A stretch of 64,000 nt of DNA, from the NCBI GenBank assembly GCA_902779945.1, contig CACZDN010000001.1:124001-188000 (forward strand). The letters are read 5' to 3'. The notes beneath the pieces are model-generated. The model saw only the letters and a list, made by a program, of their open reading frames with translations. It was not told the DNA's origin and made no database searches. Origin of the DNA: Oscillospiraceae bacterium. GTDB taxonomy: Bacteria; Bacillota; Clostridia; Oscillospirales; Oscillospiraceae. Shown piece after piece: positions 42,847 to 50,933 of the stretch. Each line of letters opens with the position of its first letter. Positions within the stretch are counted from its first letter, which is position 1. The position numbers and the translations under genes were made by a program.

Positions 42847-44327
42847 CAGGCATACTCCTCCATCGCGCGGTACACCGCGTCCATGTCCAGCGCCGCACGC
42901 ACCTCGCGCGCCAGCAGCTCGTACTGCCGTTCCCTGAAGTCCCGCCGGGACTCGGGCGCGGTCATTTCTTTTCGGATCCCCCGGCGCGCGCACAGCCAGG
43001 CGCACAGCTTCTCCGCCGCCTCGCCGCTGTCGAACAGGCCGTGCAGATAGGTCCCAAACACGTTGCCTGCCCGGCAGCCCTCCGCCTCGCCGTTTTCGAG
43101 GCGACAGAAGGGCTCACCGCGCCGCTCGGTCACGCCCATATGGATCTCATAGCCCTCGAGCACAGCGCCGTCCAGCGGCCCGCCGGTGGCCACGGCGCGC
43201 GTCCGCGTCAGCGTCTTCTCCGGGGAGAACACGGTCGAGCAGGGGAGAAGCCCCATCCCGCGCAGCTGTGGCAGGCTCCCCTCGACACCGGAGGCGTCCT
43301 CGATGCGCTCACCCAGCATCTGATAGCCGCCGCACACGCCGAGGACCGGCGTCCCGCCCGTGGCAAGGCGCAGCACCGCGGCCTCCAGCCCGCTCTCGCG
43401 CAGCCAGAGCAGATCGTCTATCGTGCTTTTGCTGCCGGGCAGGATCACGAGATCCGGCGCGCCGAGCCTCGCGGCGCTGTCCGCATAGCGCACGCCGAGC
43501 AGCTCCTGCGCCTCGAGCGGGGCAAAGTCCGTGAAATTCGAGATGTGCGGCAGGCGGATCACCGCAACGTCGAGCGGCCTGTGCGCCACGGCGGCGGAAA
43601 GCCGCGGGGAGAGAGAGTCCTCATCGTCGATCTCCACACGCAGGCAGGGCACGACGCCCAGGACCGGCACGCCGGTCAGCTCCTCAAGCTGCCGCAGGCC
43701 GGGGCGCAGAATGCCGGCGTCGCCGCGGAACTTGTTCACGATCAGCCCCTTGACACGCGCACGCTCCGACGGGGAGAGGAGCATCACCGTCCCGCACAGC
43801 TGCGCGAACACGCCGCCGCGGTCGATGTCTCCCGCGAGCAGCACCGGCGCGTCGACGAGCTCCGCAAGGCCCATGTTCACGATGTCGTTCTCGCGCAGGT
43901 TGATCTCTGCGGGGCTGCCCGCGCCCTCGATCACGATCACGTCGTACTCTGCGGCGAGACTGTCATAGGCTGCCCGGATTTCGGGGATGAGCGCGCGCTT
44001 GTACCGGAAATAATCCGCCGCCGACATCTGTCCCCGCACGCGCCCGTTTACGATGACTTGACTGCCCACATCGCTCGAGGGCTTGAGCAGCACGGGGTTC
44101 ATGCGCGCGTCCGGCTCCACGCCCGCGGCTTCCGCCTGTACTGCCTGCGCCCGTCCGATCTCCAGCTCCTCGCGCGTCACATAGCTGTTGAGGGCCATGT
44201 TCTGGCTCTTGAACGGTGCCACACGCAGCCCGTCCTGACGGAATATGCGGCAGAGCGCCGTGCACAGAAGGCTCTTGCCCGCGCCGGACATCGTGCCCTG
44301 AATCATGATGCGTTTAGCTCTGCTCAT
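42846..44327 (-). CDS. cbiP: Cobyric acid synthase
   Basis: 493 residues. The N-terminal dethiobiotin synthetase-like ATPase (IQGTMSGAGKSLLCTAL, FKSQNMALNSYVT) is followed by the glutamine amidotransferase domain with nucleophile Cys in VLGVCGGYQMLG near 335. Amidates four side chains of adenosylcobyrinate diamide. 4-nt overlap with cobD (ATGA). Confidence 0.95.
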   Translation of the reverse strand: MSRAKRIMIQGTMSGAGKSLLCTALCRIFRQDGLRVAPFKSQNMALNSYVTREELEIGRAQAVQAEAAGVEPDARMNPVLLKPSSDVGSQVIVNGRVRGQMSAADYFRYKRALIPEIRAAYDSLAAEYDVIVIEGAGSPAEINLRENDIVNMGLAELVDAPVLLAGDIDRGGVFAQLCGTVMLLSPSERARVKGLIVNKFRGDAGILRPGLRQLEELTGVPVLGVVPCLRVEIDDEDSLSPRLSAAVAHRPLDVAVIRLPHISNFTDFAPLEAQELLGVRYADSAARLGAPDLVILPGSKSTIDDLLWLRESGLEAAVLRLATGGTPVLGVCGGYQMLGERIEDASGVEGSLPQLRGMGLLPCSTVFSPEKTLTRTRAVATGGPLDGAVLEGYEIHMGVTERRGEPFCRLENGEAEGCRAGNVFGTYLHGLFDSGEAAEKLCAWLCARRGIRKEMTAPESRRDFRERQYELLAREVRAALDMDAVYRAMEEYA

Positions 44328-45370
44328 TTGATAATCTCCCCCAGCGCCGCGATCAGGCGGTCGTTATCCTCTCCCGTCCGCACCGCCGCGCGGTACCAGC
44401 CTTTGTCCAGCCCGGCAAAGCCGCCGCAGCTTCGGATCAGGATGCCGCGTGCGCGCAGAGGCGCGTCCAACTCCGTCCTGCTCTGAAACAGCAGAAAGTT
44501 TGCCTCCCCCGGCACGACGCGCAGACCGAGACCCCGCAGGGCTTCCGCCAGCCGCGGGCGCTCGGAACGGATCAGACGACGCACCTGGTTTACATAATCT
44601 ACGTCCCGCAGGGCCGCGAGACCTGCCGCCTGCGCGAGCGTCGAGACGGCCCAGGGAGGCCCCGCGCGGCGCATCGCGTCCAGAAAGCCCGCGTCCGCGC
44701 AGAGGGCGAAGCCCAGCCGCGCGCCCGCCATCGCCCAGAGCTTTGTAAACGCCCGAACGATCAGAAGGCCGGGATACGCCCCGAGCGCACGCTTCATCGT
44801 GTGCGCTTCCGGCTCGTCGAGATAGTCGATGAAGCACTCGTCGAGCAGCAGGCGGGTTCCCGTCTCCGCGCAGCGCTCTACGATCCTGCGCAAAAGCCCT
44901 GTCTTCACGATGCGGCCTGTCGGATTATTAGGGTTACATAAGAACATAAAATCAAGATTACGGTCAATCAGACAGAGCAGCTCGTCTGTCACGTCAAAGG
45001 GATACGGCAGAGGAGAGCGGACAATCTCACATCCGACGGCCTCCAGAGCCGCCTCGTATTCGCCGAAGCACGGCGCGGTCACCAGCGCGCGCTTCGGCTT
45101 TGCGGCGTATACCGCGCGCCAGATGAGGTCCGCAGCCCCGCCGCCGCAGAGCACCCGCTCCGCCGGGACGCCCTCGCGCTCTGCGATTGCGCGGCAAAGG
45201 GCGCGGCACTCCGGGTCGGGATAGCGGTCGATCTCCGCCGCCGCGCGCCGCAGCGCTGCCTGCACGCCCTCCGGTACGCCGAGGGGACTGACGTTCGCCG
45301 AAAAATCAAGCGGTTCGACCCCGTATTCCCTTTTGAACGCGGCGAGGTCGCCGCCATGCGCCCTGTTCAT
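44324..45370 (-). CDS. cobD: Threonine-phosphate decarboxylase
   Basis: 348 residues, class I aminotransferase fold. The PLP lysine is in RAFTKLWAMAGARLGF near 210; CNPNNPTGR, LLLDECFIDYLDE and the C-terminal RTGEDNDRLI are typical. Makes (R)-1-amino-2-propanol phosphate for the nucleotide loop. Contains the AT-rich decamer at 44588-44597 and a near copy at 44932-44941. Confidence 0.93.
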   Translation of the reverse strand: MNRAHGGDLAAFKREYGVEPLDFSANVSPLGVPEGVQAALRRAAAEIDRYPDPECRALCRAIAEREGVPAERVLCGGGAADLIWRAVYAAKPKRALVTAPCFGEYEAALEAVGCEIVRSPLPYPFDVTDELLCLIDRNLDFMFLCNPNNPTGRIVKTGLLRRIVERCAETGTRLLLDECFIDYLDEPEAHTMKRALGAYPGLLIVRAFTKLWAMAGARLGFALCADAGFLDAMRRAGPPWAVSTLAQAAGLAALRDVDYVNQVRRLIRSERPRLAEALRGLGLRVVPGEANFLLFQSRTELDAPLRARGILIRSCGGFAGLDKGWYRAAVRTGEDNDRLIAALGEIIK

Positions 45371-46335
45371 GCCAATGCCCTCACCAAAAAGAATCTCAGG
45401 CCCGCGCAGGCGAGCGTCAGCAGGAAGCCCGCGCAGAGCATCATGCGGTTCGCGCGCGGGATGTCCTCGGCCTCGCAGGGCCGCAGCGCGTCGCCCAGCG
45501 ACGCCTTTTCATGGAGCTCTCCGAAGTACCAGGCGTCCCCGCCGAGCCGGACACCCAGCGCGCCGGCGCAGGCGCTCTCTGTCTGGCCGGCGTTGGGACT
45601 CAGGTGCTTTCCTGCGTCGCGCCGCCAGATCCGAAAGGCGCGCCGTGCGTCAAAACCCGTCAGCCGGGCTGCGGCGATCCAGAAGAGCGCCGCGATCCGC
45701 GAGGGGAGGAGGTTCGCCGCGTCGTCCAGTTTTGCCGCTGCGCGGCCGAAAAAGCGATAGCGCTGCGTTTGATAGCCGACCATGCTGTCCATGGTGTTCA
45801 CGGCCTTGTAGAAAAGCGCCAGCGGCGCGCCGCCGAGCAGCATGTACAAAAGCGGCGCGGCAAAGCCGTCGGAAAAGTTTTCCGCCACCGTCTCCACCGC
45901 GGCCTTCGCCACGCCCTCGCGGTCCAGGCGCGCCGTATCGCGCCCGACGATGCGCGCGACGGCTTCCCGCGCGGCAGGAAGCTCACCCGCGCGCAGCGCC
46001 GCGTACACGCGCATACTCTCCGTGTACAGCCCACGCGCCGCGAGACTCTGGGCGCACCAGAGACTCTGCACCGCAAGCGCCGCGGCCGGATGGATACGCC
46101 GCGCCAGAACACAGACGCTGCCGCTCAGCGCAAGCGTCAGCACCGGCAGCGACACGGCGAGCAGCGCGCCGCAGCAGAGCTCGCCCCGCGCCGTCTCGGG
46201 AAAACGCGGGCGCACAGCGCGCTCAAACGCGGAGATATAACGTCCCATCCAGACTACAGGGTGCGGCAGCCACGCGGGGTCGCCGAAAAGGAGATCGAGT
46301 GCAAAGCCGATCAGCATTGCGTACAGAATCAGCAT
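45367..46335 (-). CDS. cbiB: Adenosylcobinamide-phosphate synthase
   Basis: 322 residues from MLILYAMLIG, overlapping the phosphatase stop by 7 nt (ATGCTGA). Membrane protein with four to six segments; WLPHPVVWMGRYISAFE near 25, ENFSDGFAAPLLYMLLGG near 160 and VNTMDSMVGYQTQRY are the conserved parts. Joins aminopropanol phosphate to cobyric acid. Confidence 0.94.
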   Translation of the reverse strand: MLILYAMLIGFALDLLFGDPAWLPHPVVWMGRYISAFERAVRPRFPETARGELCCGALLAVSLPVLTLALSGSVCVLARRIHPAAALAVQSLWCAQSLAARGLYTESMRVYAALRAGELPAAREAVARIVGRDTARLDREGVAKAAVETVAENFSDGFAAPLLYMLLGGAPLALFYKAVNTMDSMVGYQTQRYRFFGRAAAKLDDAANLLPSRIAALFWIAAARLTGFDARRAFRIWRRDAGKHLSPNAGQTESACAGALGVRLGGDAWYFGELHEKASLGDALRPCEAEDIPRANRMMLCAGFLLTLACAGLRFFLVRALA

Positions 46336-46916
46336 GGCGCCCCCTCCTGAACACACAGCTTTCGCCGCGTACGCCAGAGCGCTTCGTCACAGGAAAGCGC
46401 GTAGCAGCCGCCGCAGGGAGGGGCCCAGTCAAAGTAGCCCCGCTCCGGCAGTGCAAAACCCTCCATGACGGCGCGCAGCGTCCCGCTGTGGGCGACAAGG
46501 ACGAGGCGCTTCTCGCCCCGCCGCAGAGCGTCGTCCACAAGCGCGGCGAATGCCCCGCAGCATCGCGTGCGAAATTGCGAAAGGCTCTCCCCGCCGGGGC
46601 AGGGCGCAAGACAGCCGCTCTCGACCCACACGCGGTAGTCTCCGTCGTCGGCCATGTCCAGAGCACTTTTCCCCTCAAATGCGCCGAAGTCGAACTCCGC
46701 GAAGGCGGGGACGACGATCTGCCGCGCTCCGGGAAACAGGATCTCCGCACTCTGCCGCGCGCGCAAAAGCGGCGAGACATACACATTTCCCGGGTCGAAG
46801 GGCGCTCTCGCGAGCGCGCGGGCCCCGGCGGCGCAGAGGGGGACGTCGGTCCGCCCCAGATAGCGCCCTTCGCCGCTGTACGCGGTGAGCCCGTGCCGAT
46901 AGAGCAGGATGGTCAT
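46329..46916 (-). CDS. cobC: Histidine phosphatase, probable alpha-ribazole phosphatase
   Basis: 195 residues. RHG at 7-9 in LLYRHGLTAYSGEGRYLG, VSPLLRARQSA, the acidic FGAFEGKS and VAHSGTLRAVMEG complete the phosphatase active site. The position between cbiB and the cobU-like gene supports removal of the phosphate from alpha-ribazole phosphate or from cobalamin phosphate. The C-terminus is slightly long and cysteine-rich (CGGCYALSC). Confidence 0.87.
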   Translation of the reverse strand: MTILLYRHGLTAYSGEGRYLGRTDVPLCAAGARALARAPFDPGNVYVSPLLRARQSAEILFPGARQIVVPAFAEFDFGAFEGKSALDMADDGDYRVWVESGCLAPCPGGESLSQFRTRCCGAFAALVDDALRRGEKRLVLVAHSGTLRAVMEGFALPERGYFDWAPPCGGCYALSCDEALWRTRRKLCVQEGAPC

Positions 46917-47233
46917 GGCAGGGACCCCTTGATCACCGTCGGAATGCCGCAGAACACGCGCACCACCGTGTCGGCCCTTTCCGCCAGCAGACAGGACAGC
47001 CGCCCCGCCCGCTCTCGCGCCGCGCGCTCGCCGGGATCGAGCGGCACAACGCCGCCGCCGACCTCCGCCGCGGTAACCGCGTCACAGCTTGAAAGCTCAT
47101 CTGCCAGCGCCTCAAGGTCCCCGCAGTGCGCCGCGCGCTCATGCACGTCAAAGGCGCAGCGCCCGCAGTCGCCGAACAGCTCCTCCGCGAGCCTGCGTTT
47201 CCCGCTGAACAGCGGGCCCGTAATCAAAATCAT
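46913..47233 (-). CDS. Short CobU-like protein lacking the guanylyl-transfer region
   Basis: 106 residues from MILITGPLFSGKR; the long open frame upstream is cobS read in another frame. It keeps both ends of CobU: a P-loop-like GPLFSGKR (6-13, with Arg where Ser/Thr is expected) and the C-terminal AEVGGGVVPLDPGERAARER with GRLSCLLAERADTVVRVFCG. The middle 65-70 residues, including the HXXXR guanylyl-acceptor histidine, are missing. ATGA overlap with cobS. It may be a degenerate duplicate or a partner of the full CobU at 48009, whose own C-terminus lacks the GXGIVP motif. Confidence 0.75.
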   Translation of the reverse strand: MILITGPLFSGKRRLAEELFGDCGRCAFDVHERAAHCGDLEALADELSSCDAVTAAEVGGGVVPLDPGERAARERAGRLSCLLAERADTVVRVFCGIPTVIKGSLP

Positions 47234-48009
47234 AAGCGCCTCTCCCAAAGCTGCGCCGCGACGCCTGCCGCGAGCAGCCAGAATTCCGTCTTCACCAGAA
47301 ACCAGCCGGCGAGATCGCCCGAAACTCCGCCGAACTCGCGCCTGACCGCATACACGTACCGCGCCGCGACAGCCGCGAGCGCACAGACTGACACGGGAAA
47401 CACCCGCGCCCCGCCGCAGAGAAGCAGGCCCGCGAGACAGAGCATAGCCGCGGCGGCCAGGGAGAGCCCCGCCCGCTTTTTGTCCGCGGCACAAGCAAAG
47501 CTCCTGGCGAGGCTGGACTGCTCCGCGACCGGCAGCACCGTCAGCGACAGGCCCGAGAGCGCGCGGGAGAGCACAAAGCCCAGCCCCGCGCACCTCAGCG
47601 CGGCCGCCGTCGGCTCCCACGCGCAGCAGAGCGCGAGGTACGAGACATAATATACGCACAGCCGGATCACCGCGAACGCACCGCAGCGGGGGTCGCGCAG
47701 GATCTCCTGCCGGCGCGCGGGCGGCGCGTGGCTCGCCAGCGCATCGCAGGTATCCGCGTAGCCGTCCAGATGAATGCCTCCGGTCACAAGCGCCGGCAGC
47801 ACGCAGAGGACCGCGCCGCGCAAAAGCGCGGGAAGCGCCAGCACCGCGCAGAGCCGGGTCCAGCCCCACCAGGCGAGCGCGCAGAGAGCGCCTACCAGCG
47901 GGAAGGCGCACAGGGCAAAGCGCATATTGTCCGGCTCCCACTTCACCCGCGGCACAGGCAGCGCCGAATACATGCCGAAGGCCACCGCAACCGTCTCCAA
48001 AATCCGCAT
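47230..48009 (-). CDS. cobS: Cobalamin synthase (adenosylcobinamide-GDP ribazoletransferase)
   Basis: 259 residues from MRILETVAVAFG, six or so membrane segments. GMYSALPVPRVKWEPDNM near 12 and TGGIHLDGYADTCDAL near 75 are CobS landmarks; PRCGAFAVIRL follows. It joins alpha-ribazole to AdoCbi-GDP in the membrane. Start overlaps the cobU stop by 1 nt. Confidence 0.93.
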   Translation of the reverse strand: MRILETVAVAFGMYSALPVPRVKWEPDNMRFALCAFPLVGALCALAWWGWTRLCAVLALPALLRGAVLCVLPALVTGGIHLDGYADTCDALASHAPPARRQEILRDPRCGAFAVIRLCVYYVSYLALCCAWEPTAAALRCAGLGFVLSRALSGLSLTVLPVAEQSSLARSFACAADKKRAGLSLAAAAMLCLAGLLLCGGARVFPVSVCALAAVAARYVYAVRREFGGVSGDLAGWFLVKTEFWLLAAGVAAQLWERRL

Positions 48010-48536
48010 CAGCACACCCCCTCCCTGTGAACCACCGCGATCCCGCAGACGAGCTCGCACACCCGGTCCGACAGCGCGGCGAGGCGGATGTTGACCTCGC
48101 CAAGCGCCCGCATCCAGCGCAGCGTGTCGCCCGCGTAGGCCGTCCCGCCGGACAGGACCTCGTTCGACACGATCACGAGGACGCGGCAGCGCTCCCGCAG
48201 GACCTCGACGCCGCGTACGACCGTGTCCGCCGCAGCGTCGCCGCTGCCCGCGGGATCAAAGAGCTCGTTCGCGACAAGGTTGCCGACGTCCTCCAGCAGC
48301 ACGGCGCTGCCCGGGGGCACATCCGCAAATGATAAGTTTACATAACATTCAATCGTCCGAAATCCCCGGCCCGCGCGCATGGAACGGTGGCGCTCGATAC
48401 GCGCGGCGGCTTCCGTGCCAAAGGGCTGCATCGTCGCAAGATAGACGCGCGGGGCGTCGCCGGATAGTTTACATAACATTTCTTCGGCCCAGGCGCTCTT
48501 GCCGCTCGCCGCCCCGCCGACCACCAGGACCGTCAT
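48009..48536 (-). CDS. cobU: Adenosylcobinamide kinase/guanylyltransferase
   Basis: 175 residues from MTVLVVGGAASGKS (P-loop 7-14). HRSMRAGRGFRTIE near 49 includes the GMP-accepting histidine, LLEDVGNLVANELF is the following conserved part, VIVSNEVLSGG the next. The usual GXGIVPXXXXXR stretch after NEV is replaced (SGGTAYAGDTLRW). It phosphorylates adenosylcobinamide and transfers GMP. Two copies of the decamer TTATGTAAAC lie within the gene. Confidence 0.9.
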   Translation of the reverse strand: MTVLVVGGAASGKSAWAEEMLCKLSGDAPRVYLATMQPFGTEAAARIERHRSMRAGRGFRTIECYVNLSFADVPPGSAVLLEDVGNLVANELFDPAGSGDAAADTVVRGVEVLRERCRVLVIVSNEVLSGGTAYAGDTLRWMRALGEVNIRLAALSDRVCELVCGIAVVHREGVC

Positions 48537-49588
48537 TGGGGTGTGTACGGCGCGATGCCGCCCTCCGCGAAGCTGTAGCACTCCCGATACACCGCGAGCG
48601 CCATATCCAGAAGGGGCATAGCCGCCACCGCGCCGCTTCCTTCGCCGAGACGCAGCCCCGCCGTGATGAGCGGGCTTTTGCCCAGCTCCCGCAGCAGCAG
48701 CGCGCCCGCGGGCTCCGCGGACAGATGGCTTGCGAGCATCGCCTTTTTTGCGTTTTCACAGAGACGAAAGGCGCACAGCGCAGCCGCGGCGCTGGGGAAG
48801 CCGTCGATCAGCACCGGCACCCGGTACAGCGCGCCGCCGAGATAGAGCCCGCACATGCCCGCCAGATCAAAGCCGCCGAGCTTTGCGAGCACGTCCAGCG
48901 CGTCCGCGGGATCGGGCACGTTCACCGCGATGCCGCGGCGGATGGCCGCCAGCTTCCGCGCGAGCCCCGCGTCCGAGAGGCCCGCGCCGCGCCCGGTCAC
49001 CTCGGCGGGGTCGAGCCCGAGCAGCACCGCCGTGACGGCCGAGGCCGTCGTCGTGTTGCCGATGCCCATCTCGCCCGCCGCCAGCAGGCGCGTCCCGTGC
49101 TCCGCCTCGTCCCGCGCAAGCCCGATACCGCTCAGGATCGCGGCCTGCGCCTGAGAGCGCGACATGGCGGGGCCGAGACTGAGGTCGGCCGTGCCGTTGC
49201 CGGCGCGCCGGTCGAGCACACCCGCGCAGCCCGGGAAATCCAGCATGCCCATGTCCACCGGCACGACGCGGCACGCTGCCCGCGCTGCCATGCGGCACAC
49301 GGCTGTCCGCCCCCGGGCAAGCATATGCGCGACCGACGACGTCACACCGCTGTCGGTCTGCGTCACGCCCTGGGCCACGACGCCGTTGTCCGCGCAGAAC
49401 ACCACTGCGGCGCGCCCGTCAAGCTCCACGTCCGCGCCGCCCGTCAGGGCCGCAATGTCACAGACCGCAGTCTCCAGCAGACCGAGACTGCCGAGGGGCT
49501 TGGCGCAGCCGTCCCAGCGTTTCCGTGCCGCGGCGCGCGCCGCCTCGTCCGGCGGCGTGATCTGTTCAAGAAGTTTACATAATTCCAT
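48533..49588 (-). CDS. cobT: Nicotinate-nucleotide-dimethylbenzimidazole phosphoribosyltransferase
   Basis: 351 residues from MELCKLLEQ; GGAG precedes this ATG at 6 nt, while ATG at 49600 has no clear site. PLGSLGLLE near 31, FCADNGVVAQGVTQ, GEMGIGNTTTASAV near 158 and the catalytic glutamate in RLGEGSGAV near 320 are all present. It makes alpha-ribazole phosphate. Overlaps cbiA by 14 nt and cobU by 4 nt. Confidence 0.94.
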   Translation of the reverse strand: MELCKLLEQITPPDEAARAAARKRWDGCAKPLGSLGLLETAVCDIAALTGGADVELDGRAAVVFCADNGVVAQGVTQTDSGVTSSVAHMLARGRTAVCRMAARAACRVVPVDMGMLDFPGCAGVLDRRAGNGTADLSLGPAMSRSQAQAAILSGIGLARDEAEHGTRLLAAGEMGIGNTTTASAVTAVLLGLDPAEVTGRGAGLSDAGLARKLAAIRRGIAVNVPDPADALDVLAKLGGFDLAGMCGLYLGGALYRVPVLIDGFPSAAAALCAFRLCENAKKAMLASHLSAEPAGALLLRELGKSPLITAGLRLGEGSGAVAAMPLLDMALAVYRECYSFAEGGIAPYTPQ

Positions 49589-50933
49589 GTTCCGCTCCAT
49601 AATTCTCAGCGGCGGCGACAAAGCGCTCCGCCAGCAGGGGATTGCCCGCAAAATACAGGTGCGGGAATGCGGCGTAAAGCGTCCCGGACGCGAAGCCGCC
49701 GCGCCACGCTCTGCCGCTCAGCGGCTTTTCGAAGGCGAACGCGCAGCCGTTCTGCGTCGTGTCCCAGTGGTGAAACTCATGTACGGGGAAGGACTCTCCC
49801 GCGCGAAAGAGCAGACTGTCCTCACCGACGCGGAGCTTCGCGTAGCCGAAGCGGACAAGCCTGCCCGCGTCCGAAGCGCTCCCCGGCAGGACGCCCGCCA
49901 TCGGGTACGGGGTCCCGCTCTCGTCGGAGAGCTCCGCGCCGAGGTAGAGAAAGCCGCCGCACTCCGCCACCGTGGGCATCCCGCCGCGCACCGCCTCCCG
50001 GACTGCGCGCAGCATCGCCGTATTCTCCGAGAGCCGGCGCGCCCAGAGCTCGGGATAGCCCCCGGGCAGATACAGCCCGGAGACCCCGTCCGGCAGCGCT
50101 GCGTCCCGGAGCGGGCTGAAAAACACGAGCTCCGCACCGCAGCGGGAGAGCGTATCGAAGCTCTCGGCATAGGCAAAGCAGAACGCCTCGTCCCGTGCCG
50201 CCGCGATCCGGCAGCGCTTTTCGGACGGCGCTTCCTCCAAAGCCGGGGCGGCGTCCCCGTCAAAGAGGCGCAGCAGCCGCTCCATGTCGACGTGCTCCTC
50301 AAACGCGCGGGCGAGCATGCCGATACGCGCGTCCAGATCCTCGATCTCCCGCGCGGTCAGAAGGCCCAGATGGCGGCTCTCGATCCGCGCGGCGTCGAGA
50401 CGGGGCAGACAGCCCAGCACCGGCACGCCCGTCTCACCCTCCAGCACCGGGGCAAGAGCGGCCGACACGGCGGGGGAGCACGCGTTGAGCACCACGCCCG
50501 CAATACGGCTCTCCGCCCGGAAGTCCCGCAGCCCGCGCAGCGTGGCCGCAAGCGTGAGACTCGCCCCCCGCGCGGGCAGCACCAGCAGGACGGAAAGGTC
50601 CAGTGTCCCGGCAACTTCCCACGCGCTGGCGCGGTCGGTCGTGCCGCCGAGACCGTCGTAAAACCCCATCGCGCCCTCGACCACTGCCGCGCCGTGATGT
50701 GCGCAGGCGCGGGCGAAGAGTGCTTTCACATGCTCAGCGTCGCTCAGAAACAGGTCGAGATTGTGACTCGGCACCCCAAGCGCCTCGCGGTGGAACATCG
50801 GGTCGATGTAGTCCGGCCCGCATTTGAAGGCGCAGGGGTCGAGACCGCGCTCCCGCAGGCAGCGCAGCAGTGCGCAGGCCACGACGGTCTTCCCGCAGCC
50901 TGAGGAGGGGGCCGCGATCAGCGCGCGGATCAT
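49575..50933 (-). CDS. cbiA: Cobyrinate a,c-diamide synthase
   Basis: 452 residues from MIRALIAAPSSGCGKT (P-loop). KCGPDYIDPMFH near 38 and AVVEGAMGFYDGLGG near 83 belong to the ATP and cobyrinate site; the amidotransferase domain has AECGGFLYLG with the nucleophile Cys near 330. Overlaps the cbiET stop by 4 nt. Stop codon TAA lies within a TTATGTAAAC decamer. Confidence 0.94.
   Translation of the reverse strand: MIRALIAAPSSGCGKTVVACALLRCLRERGLDPCAFKCGPDYIDPMFHREALGVPSHNLDLFLSDAEHVKALFARACAHHGAAVVEGAMGFYDGLGGTTDRASAWEVAGTLDLSVLLVLPARGASLTLAATLRGLRDFRAESRIAGVVLNACSPAVSAALAPVLEGETGVPVLGCLPRLDAARIESRHLGLLTAREIEDLDARIGMLARAFEEHVDMERLLRLFDGDAAPALEEAPSEKRCRIAAARDEAFCFAYAESFDTLSRCGAELVFFSPLRDAALPDGVSGLYLPGGYPELWARRLSENTAMLRAVREAVRGGMPTVAECGGFLYLGAELSDESGTPYPMAGVLPGSASDAGRLVRFGYAKLRVGEDSLLFRAGESFPVHEFHHWDTTQNGCAFAFEKPLSGRAWRGGFASGTLYAAFPHLYFAGNPLLAERFVAAAENYGAEHGIM

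Noticed and set aside
42846..43005. Longer cbiC reading frame starting at 43005
   Set aside because: The extension overlaps the cobyric acid synthase coding region out of frame and its translation is not CbiC-like; the ATG at 42846 overlaps the previous stop in the manner of the rest of the operon.
45333..47345. 670-codon open frame on the plus strand across cbiB, cobC and the mini-CobU
   Set aside because: Spans several known minus-strand genes; translation is Arg/Ala/Pro-rich, typical of antisense frames in GC-rich sequence.
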